A stretch of 64,000 bases of DNA from Mycobacterium paraense (lineage in GTDB: Bacteria; Actinomycetota; Actinomycetes; Mycobacteriales; Mycobacteriaceae): contig NZ_LQPM01000024.1 of NCBI RefSeq assembly GCF_002101815.1, positions 208,746 to 272,745 on the forward strand, given 5' to 3'. The notes below the pieces were generated by a model that did not search any database, was not told the DNA's origin, and saw only the letters and a list, made by a program, of their open reading frames with translations. A program made the translations under genes and the position numbers. Positions 59,441 through 64,000 of the stretch are shown one piece after another. How positions within the stretch are numbered: position 1 is the first letter of the stretch; each line of letters begins with the position of its first letter.

Positions 59441-60397
59441 ATGCTGTCCACGCCCTGGTCGAGGAGCTTCGGGCTGCGGGTGCCGATCCTCAACGCCCCG
59501 ATGGGCGGGGTCGCCGGCGGCCGGCTGGCCGCGGCGGTCACCGCCGCCGGCGGGCTGGGCATGGTCGGCATGGGCAGCGACGGCAGCCGCGACTTGCTGC
59601 GGGCCCAGCTGCGGCACGTGCGCGGCAGGTTCGGGATCGGCCTGGTGGACTGGGTGATGCGCAACGAGGACGGGCTGCTCGAGGACGCGCTGGCGGCCGG
59701 GCCCGCCCTGCTGTCGGTCAGTTTCGGCACCGACTGGTCGTGGGTCGCCAAGGCGCATGACGCCGGAATCCCCACCGTCACACAGGTTTACGACGCCGTC
59801 GGCGCCCGCGCCGCCGCCGATGCGGGCGTCGACGTCCTGGTCGCCCGGGGAGCCGAGGGCGGCGGGCACGGCGAGGTGCGGCTCGGCACGCTGCCGTTGC
59901 TCGACGCCGTGTTGGATGCGGTCTCCGTGCCGGTGCTGGCCGGCGGCGGCATCGCCTCGCCGCGGAGCCTGGCCGCCGTCCTGGCCGCCGGCGCCAGCGG
60001 GGCGTGGGTCGGCACCCGCCTGGCCGCCTGCCCGGAGGCGCTCACCGGTGACGGCAGCCGCCGCGCGCTGATCGCCGCCCAGGCCACCGACACGGCCGTC
60101 ACCCGCGCCTTCGACGTCGCCAAGGGGCTGCCCTGGCCGGCGCGGTTCCCGTCGCGCGTGCTGGCCAACGAATTCGTCGAGCGCTGGACGGGCCACGAGG
60201 ACGCGCTCGATCCGCGGGCGTGCGACGAACTGTCCGCCGCGATCGCCGCCGACGATCGCCGCGTCGCCCCGGTCGACGCCGGCGAGGGCGTCGGGATGAT
60301 CCGCGACGACGCGTCGGTGGGGGAGGTCATCGAGCAGATGTGCAGCGGCGCGGAGCGTTTGCTCACCGCGTGGGCGCCTGATCGGGACCGGCCCTGA
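59441..60397 (+). CDS. Nitronate monooxygenase (2-nitropropane dioxygenase-like)
   Basis: 318 aa; FMN-dependent TIM barrel. LNAPMGGVAGGRLAAAV at the N-terminus, VARGAEGGGHGEVRLG (flavin phosphate and catalytic region), ILAGGGIASPRSL-type motif (VLAGGGIASPRSLAAV) and the GASGAWVGTRLAACPEA. Oxidises alkyl nitronates (e.g. propionate-3-nitronate). ATG 59441 lies 5 bp after the cupin stop, so it may be the last gene of that transcript. Confidence 0.9.
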   Translation: MLSTPWSRSFGLRVPILNAPMGGVAGGRLAAAVTAAGGLGMVGMGSDGSRDLLRAQLRHVRGRFGIGLVDWVMRNEDGLLEDALAAGPALLSVSFGTDWSWVAKAHDAGIPTVTQVYDAVGARAAADAGVDVLVARGAEGGGHGEVRLGTLPLLDAVLDAVSVPVLAGGGIASPRSLAAVLAAGASGAWVGTRLAACPEALTGDGSRRALIAAQATDTAVTRAFDVAKGLPWPARFPSRVLANEFVERWTGHEDALDPRACDELSAAIAADDRRVAPVDAGEGVGMIRDDASVGEVIEQMCSGAERLLTAWAPDRDRP

Positions 60398-60440
60398 GCA
60401 CCACGCCCGGCTTCTACGACAGCGCGCTGCGCGACTTCGG

Positions 60441-60941
60441 TTACACCGCCCGCAGGTAGCGCCGGGCGATGACGCGCTGGGCCGCCCTGACCAGCGGCCC
60501 ACCGGCCTTGCTCCACCAGGCCGCGGGCCTGGAGAACGCCGACACCTCCGCGTACACCGCGGAGGTGTTCGGGTCCCGGCGCACCACGAAGCGCTCCTCG
60601 CCCGACTCCGGGTGCCCGGGCAGGGTGCCGTAGGCGAAGCCGCGCATGTCGGGTTCGTCGATGACGTAAACCACGCGGCAGGGCGCGGGCAGAAAACCCA
60701 TCCGCACCACCAACACCGCGTCGACGACGGCGACCTCGGAGCTGGCCTGCACCCGCAACCCGGATCCGCGCTGCATGCCCCAGCGCATGACCGCGTCCGC
60801 GGCCCGCTCGAAACGCTCTTGGCCCGTGCCGATTTGGCGCTCCACATGCTGATGGTCGTAACCGGCGGGCAGCTCGCCGTTCGCGGTCGCGCCCACCTCC
60901 CGGTAGGTCAGCGGAAGCTCTTCGAGTGCTGCTAGGTCCAC
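60441..60941 (-). CDS. DUF1990 family protein
   Basis: 166 aa from GTG 60941. The family marker is LTYREVGATANGELPAGYDH at the N-terminus, with RFERAADAVMRWGMQRGSGL, VYVIDEPDMRGFAYGTLPGH and GEERFVVRR. DUF1990 is widespread in Actinobacteria and of unknown function (a lipocalin-like or START-like fold is likely). Divergent from the aldo/keto reductase gene with 23 bp between starts. Confidence 0.85.
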   Translation of the reverse strand: MDLAALEELPLTYREVGATANGELPAGYDHQHVERQIGTGQERFERAADAVMRWGMQRGSGLRVQASSEVAVVDAVLVVRMGFLPAPCRVVYVIDEPDMRGFAYGTLPGHPESGEERFVVRRDPNTSAVYAEVSAFSRPAAWWSKAGGPLVRAAQRVIARRYLRAV

Positions 60942-60964
60942 GTGTTCAGCGTACGGTCGCAGGA

Positions 60965-61840
60965 GTGACCACTCAGACTGTTGCCCAAGCATCCGGAACG
61001 TTCACCCTCGGCGGCGACCTGACCGTCCACCGACTCGGCTTCGGCGCCATGCGCATCACCGGCAAGGGCGTGTGGGGCCCGCCGGCCGACCGCGCCGAAT
61101 GCGTGCGGGTCCTGCGGCGCGCCGTCGAACTCGGCGTCAACTTCATCGACACCGCCGATTCCTACGGCCCCTACGTTTCCGAGGAGATCATCCACGAGGC
61201 GCTGCACCCCTACGACGGCCTGGTGATCGCGACCAAGGCGGGGCTGCTGCGCACCGGCCCGGACGTGTGGGTCCCGCTGGGCAACCCCAGCTACCTGCGC
61301 CAGGAATGCGAGATGAGCCTGCGCCGCCTCGGCGTCGAGACCATCGACCTGTTCCAGCTACACCGCATCGACCGCAACTTCCCGCTGGCCGACCAGGTGG
61401 GGGAGCTGCTCACGCTGAAGAACGAGGGCAAGATCCGCCACATCGGGCTGTCCGAGATCGACGTCAACCAGCTCACCGAGGCCCAGCAGGTCACCGAGAT
61501 CGTCTCGGTGCAGAACATGTACAACCTGGCGTCGCGGGCGGCCGAACCGCTGCTGGACGCCGCGACCAGCCAGGGCATCGGCTTCATCCCGTGGTTCCCC
61601 TTGGCCGCCGGCCCGCTGGCCGCGCCGGACGGCCCGCTACAGCGCATCGCCGCCGAACACGACGCGACGCCCTCGCAGCTGGCGCTGGCCTGGCTGCTGA
61701 AGCGCTCGCCGGTGATGCTGCCGATCCCCGGCACGTCCAGCGTCGCGCACCTCGAGGAGAACGTCGCCGCGGCCGAGATCACGCTGAGCGACGAGGAGTT
61801 CGAGACGCTGGCCGCCGCGGGGGCCCAGCAGTCGGTCTGA
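60965..61840 (+). CDS. Aldo/keto reductase
   Basis: 291 aa. The catalytic tetrad is present: Asp and Tyr in FIDTADSYGPY, Lys in VIATKAGLL, His in LFQLHRID. NADPH-binding motif near the C-terminus (LPIPGTSSVAHLEENVAA). Resembles the M. tuberculosis Rv2298 protein (recalled). GTG 60965 is chosen; no clear RBS, perhaps leaderless. A strong hairpin follows the stop by 6 bp. Confidence 0.9.
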   Translation: MTTQTVAQASGTFTLGGDLTVHRLGFGAMRITGKGVWGPPADRAECVRVLRRAVELGVNFIDTADSYGPYVSEEIIHEALHPYDGLVIATKAGLLRTGPDVWVPLGNPSYLRQECEMSLRRLGVETIDLFQLHRIDRNFPLADQVGELLTLKNEGKIRHIGLSEIDVNQLTEAQQVTEIVSVQNMYNLASRAAEPLLDAATSQGIGFIPWFPLAAGPLAAPDGPLQRIAAEHDATPSQLALAWLLKRSPVMLPIPGTSSVAHLEENVAAAEITLSDEEFETLAAAGAQQSV

Positions 61841-61846
61841 CCGTCG

Positions 61847-61906
61847 CGCGAGGGTGCAACGGCCGACGCGTCCTCGAGTGGACGCGTCGGTGGTTGCACC
61901 CTCGCG
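61847..61906. repeat. Strong inverted repeat after aldo/keto reductase gene
   Basis: Left arm 61847-61873 and right arm 61880-61906 (27 bp each) pair at 25 of 27 positions around a 6-nt loop TCGAGT. It starts 7 bp after the aldo/keto reductase stop. It may be a terminator, though without a U-tract, or a dispersed element like those at 9813 and 45053. Confidence 0.75.
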
Positions 61907-62112
61907 GGCGCGGGCCGGCAACACCACCCGGCCGTGAGGCAAAAATAGGGAGAATTCCCGATAAACCGGCCCGACCCGGCGGCGCACGCTAGACGGCGAG
62001 CGCTCCGGGCGGCTGACACGAGCACCGACCGCGACATCCCCACGATGTGGCCCGCCGTGGCTATGACGCGGCCCGGATGCGCCGAATACGGCGTAGTTCG
62101 CGGAGGGAAGAA

Positions 62113-64000
62113 ATGTCGTACTTGCTGGCCGCGCCGGAGGTGTTGGCCTCCGCGGCAACGGATTTGGAAAACATCGGGTCCGCGCTGACTGCGGCCCACA
62201 CGGCGGCGGCCGGCTCGACGACCGGGGTGCTGGCGGCGGCCGCCGACGAGGTCTCGGGCGCGATCGCGGCGCTGTTCAGCGGGCACGGTCAGGCCTATCA
62301 AGCGCTCGGCGCGCAGGCGGCGGCGTTCCATGAGCAGTTCGTGCGGACCCTGAACGCCGGGGCGGGCGCGTATTCCCTCGCCGAGGCGGCCAACGCCTCG
62401 CCGCTGCAGACCCTGGAACAGGACGTGCTGGGCGTGATCAACGCGCCCACCGAGGCGCTGCTGGGCCGCCCGCTGATCGGTAACGGTGCTGATGGCGCGC
62501 CGGGAACCGGGCAGGCCGGCGGGCCGGGCGGCATCCTGTGGGGCAACGGCGGCAACGGCGGGTCCGGGGTTGCGGGCAGCGGGCCGGGCGTGGCCGGCGG
62601 CCCCGGTGGTGTGGGCGGGCCCGCGGGCCTGTTCGGTAGCGGCGGCGTGGGCGGAACCGGCGGGACCGGGGGCGCCGGCGCGGTCGGCGGGGTGGGCGGA
62701 ACCGGCGGCGTCGGCGGGCTGTTGGGCGGATTCGGCGGGGCCGGCGGCGTCGGTGGCACCGGCGGTTCGGGAGCCGGCCTGGGCATCGCGGGCGGCCACG
62801 GAGGAAACGGTGGTGTCGGTGGCGCCAATGGCGCGTTGCTGGGCTGGGCGGCCGGGCCGGGCGGGGCCGGCGGGACCGGTGGTGTCGGGGACGTCGGCGC
62901 GTCGGGCAACCCGGTCATCGGGGGATCCGGTCAGACCGGTTTCGCCGGCGGGGTCGGGGGCGCCGGCGGGGCCGGCGGGTCGAGTTCGGCGCTCTTCAGT
63001 AACGGCGGCGCCGGTGGCGCAGGTGGTCACGGCGGGACGGGTGGCGCCGGCGGCATCGGTACCACTTCGGTCCTCGGCGGCGACGGTCATTCCGGCGGCA
63101 CCGGCGGCACCGGCGGTAGCCCCGGCGTGGGTGGATCCGGCGGATCCGGCGGGTTGTTCGGATCCCGCGGCGCCGATGCCCCCGGCGGCGTCGGCGGCAC
63201 CGGGGGAACCGGCGGGGCGGGTAGTGCCGGCACCGCGGCGGTGACCGCCGGCGGGACCGGCTTCAGTGGCGGCGCCGGTGGCGCCGGCGGACAGGGCGGC
63301 AGTGCGGGTCCCGGTGGCACCAACGGCAGCGGCGGTGACGGCGGGCACGGCGGCCAGGGCGGCACCGGTTACAGCTACCTCTCCAACACCGGCACCGGCC
63401 TCAGCGGCGGCGCCGGCGGCCAGGGCGGGGTTGGCGGCGACGCCGGGGCGGCCGGCGCCGGCAGCGGTTTCGCCGGCCAGGCAGGCCACGGCGGCACCGG
63501 GGGCAACGGCGGTGCAGGCGGTTTCGCCGACAACGGCGCGCTAGGCTCCGGCGCGCAGTTCAGCGCCGGCGGCCACGGGGGCACCGGCGGCCGGGGCGGG
63601 GACGGCGGTGCGGGGGGCGGCACGCCCCAAGGCGGCGTCAATGGTGCCGGCGGCCAGGGCGGCGACGGCGGGGATGGCGGTAACGGCGGTCAAAATTCCA
63701 CGCCGGTGACGTCGCAAAACTTCATCTACGGCGGTGGTGGCGGCGGCGGTGGCGCAGGCGGGTCCGGCGGCGCTGCCGGTTCCGGCACCGGGACCGGCGG
63801 CACCGGCGGTCAGGGCGGTCTCGGCGGTCCCGGCGGCTTCGGAGGGCTGGTCGACACGAATGGGATCGGTGGGGCCAGCGCTCAGGGCGGCTGGCCCGGT
63901 GCGGGCGGCGAGGGTGCGTCCGGGGCGGCTGCCCTCGGCGGTCGCGGCGGTGCCGGCGGCGGCGGGGGCGGCGGAGGCGCCGTCGGAGGCTCCTTCAACG
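62113..64000 (+). CDS. PE_PGRS family protein, 3' end beyond window
   Basis: Open frame from ATG 62113 to the right edge (629 codons). Residues 1-~95 are a PE domain (MSYLLAAPEVLASAATDLEN ... AAGSTTGVLAAAADEVSGAI, AFHEQFVRTLNAGAGAYSLA). A linker LIGNGADGAPGTGQAGG follows, then several hundred residues of Gly-Gly-X/Gly-Ala repeats (GGAGG, GGTGG). PE_PGRS proteins are exported via ESX-5 and are cell-surface or secreted. The AAG GAA-like RBS lies just before ATG. The extremely repetitive DNA may vary in copy number. No stop or frameshift was seen. Confidence 0.95.
   Translation, partial: MSYLLAAPEVLASAATDLENIGSALTAAHTAAAGSTTGVLAAAADEVSGAIAALFSGHGQAYQALGAQAAAFHEQFVRTLNAGAGAYSLAEAANASPLQTLEQDVLGVINAPTEALLGRPLIGNGADGAPGTGQAGGPGGILWGNGGNGGSGVAGSGPGVAGGPGGVGGPAGLFGSGGVGGTGGTGGAGAVGGVGGTGGVGGLLGGFGGAGGVGGTGGSGAGLGIAGGHGGNGGVGGANGALLGWAAGPGGAGGTGGVGDVGASGNPVIGGSGQTGFAGGVGGAGGAGGSSSALFSNGGAGGAGGHGGTGGAGGIGTTSVLGGDGHSGGTGGTGGSPGVGGSGGSGGLFGSRGADAPGGVGGTGGTGGAGSAGTAAVTAGGTGFSGGAGGAGGQGGSAGPGGTNGSGGDGGHGGQGGTGYSYLSNTGTGLSGGAGGQGGVGGDAGAAGAGSGFAGQAGHGGTGGNGGAGGFADNGALGSGAQFSAGGHGGTGGRGGDGGAGGGTPQGGVNGAGGQGGDGGDGGNGGQNSTPVTSQNFIYGGGGGGGGAGGSGGAAGSGTGTGGTGGQGGLGGPGGFGGLVDTNGIGGASAQGGWPGAGGEGASGAAALGGRGGAGGGGGGGGAVGGSFN

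Noticed and set aside
62298..63641. Pro-rich minus-strand frames over the PE_PGRS gene
   Set aside because: Reverse complement of Gly-rich repeats always gives Pro-rich frames; no start signals.
62500..64000. Repeats that could be mistaken for CRISPR or tandem satellite
   Set aside because: They are irregular GGX codon repeats inside one open frame, without constant spacers.

Overview
The window is chromosomal DNA of a slow-growing Mycobacterium. It is very GC-rich and tightly packed, with many 1-14 bp gene overlaps, GTG starts and leaderless promoters. It carries PPE and PE_PGRS genes, DUF732 secreted proteins, aftC and clpC2. The first 17 kb keeps the M. tuberculosis order dxs - rnd - DUF3000 - echA15 / hemE - hemY - hemQ - methyltransferase - msrB - aftC - lipoprotein hydrolase - ribD-like - zapE-like - GNAT - exported protein - clpC2 (Rv2682c to Rv2667, recalled from memory), read in the opposite direction. 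The PE_PGRS gene running off the right edge argues against M. avium itself. The catalase-fold peroxidase at 37.7 kb resembles one I recall from M. avium subsp. paratuberculosis. I do not assign a species.

Layout. 0-17 kb: the 3' part of a cation/proton antiporter, then the conserved core above: isoprenoid entry (Dxs), late haem synthesis (HemE, HemY, HemQ), arabinan synthesis (AftC), methionine sulfoxide repair and ClpC2 with its twin operator. 17-31 kb: an amino-acid symporter, a CtaG-like membrane protein, DUF732 proteins, a 3.6 kb cassette bounded by a 41-bp direct repeat (20423-24097), an O-methyltransferase, a lipoprotein, an alpha/beta hydrolase, a CDF metal transporter, a glycosyltransferase and small secreted proteins. 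30.7-34.6 kb: a PPE-SVP gene, four tRNA genes (Val-GAC, Cys-GCA and Gly-GCC on minus; Val-CAC on plus) and a crotonase. 34.5-47 kb: two acyl-CoA synthetases, an SDR, catalase-like peroxidase, TauE/SafE, GCS2 ligase, STAS protein, TetR, DedA, SGNH hydrolase, metal permease and IclR regulator. 47-56 kb: an aromatic-acid island with a Rieske dioxygenase operon (alpha, beta, 75-aa protein, dihydrodiol-dehydrogenase-like SDR, class II aldolase/decarboxylase) beside pcaH-pcaG-pcaB, closed by an EthR-like TetR gene. 56.5-59.5 kb: a redox/iron-sulfur module (DUF2249-cupin divergent from ferredoxin - HTH regulator - membrane protein - cupin). 59.4-64 kb: nitronate monooxygenase, DUF1990, aldo/keto reductase and the open PE_PGRS gene.

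How the genes may work together. The island looks able to convert a phthalate-like acid to protocatechuate and then to the lactone level of the beta-ketoadipate pathway; electron-transfer partners and later pca genes are not in the window. The repeat-bounded cassette is a self-regulated unit: TetR and two dyad operators drive a methyltransferase, a small barrel-like protein and an FAD monooxygenase. Three further regulators (ClpC2, the EthR-like protein, the HTH protein next to ferredoxin) each sit by visible dyads.

Limits. Everything was read by eye; no homology search was run. Starts were chosen from RBS, leaderless -10 spacing and family length, and several are uncertain as noted.
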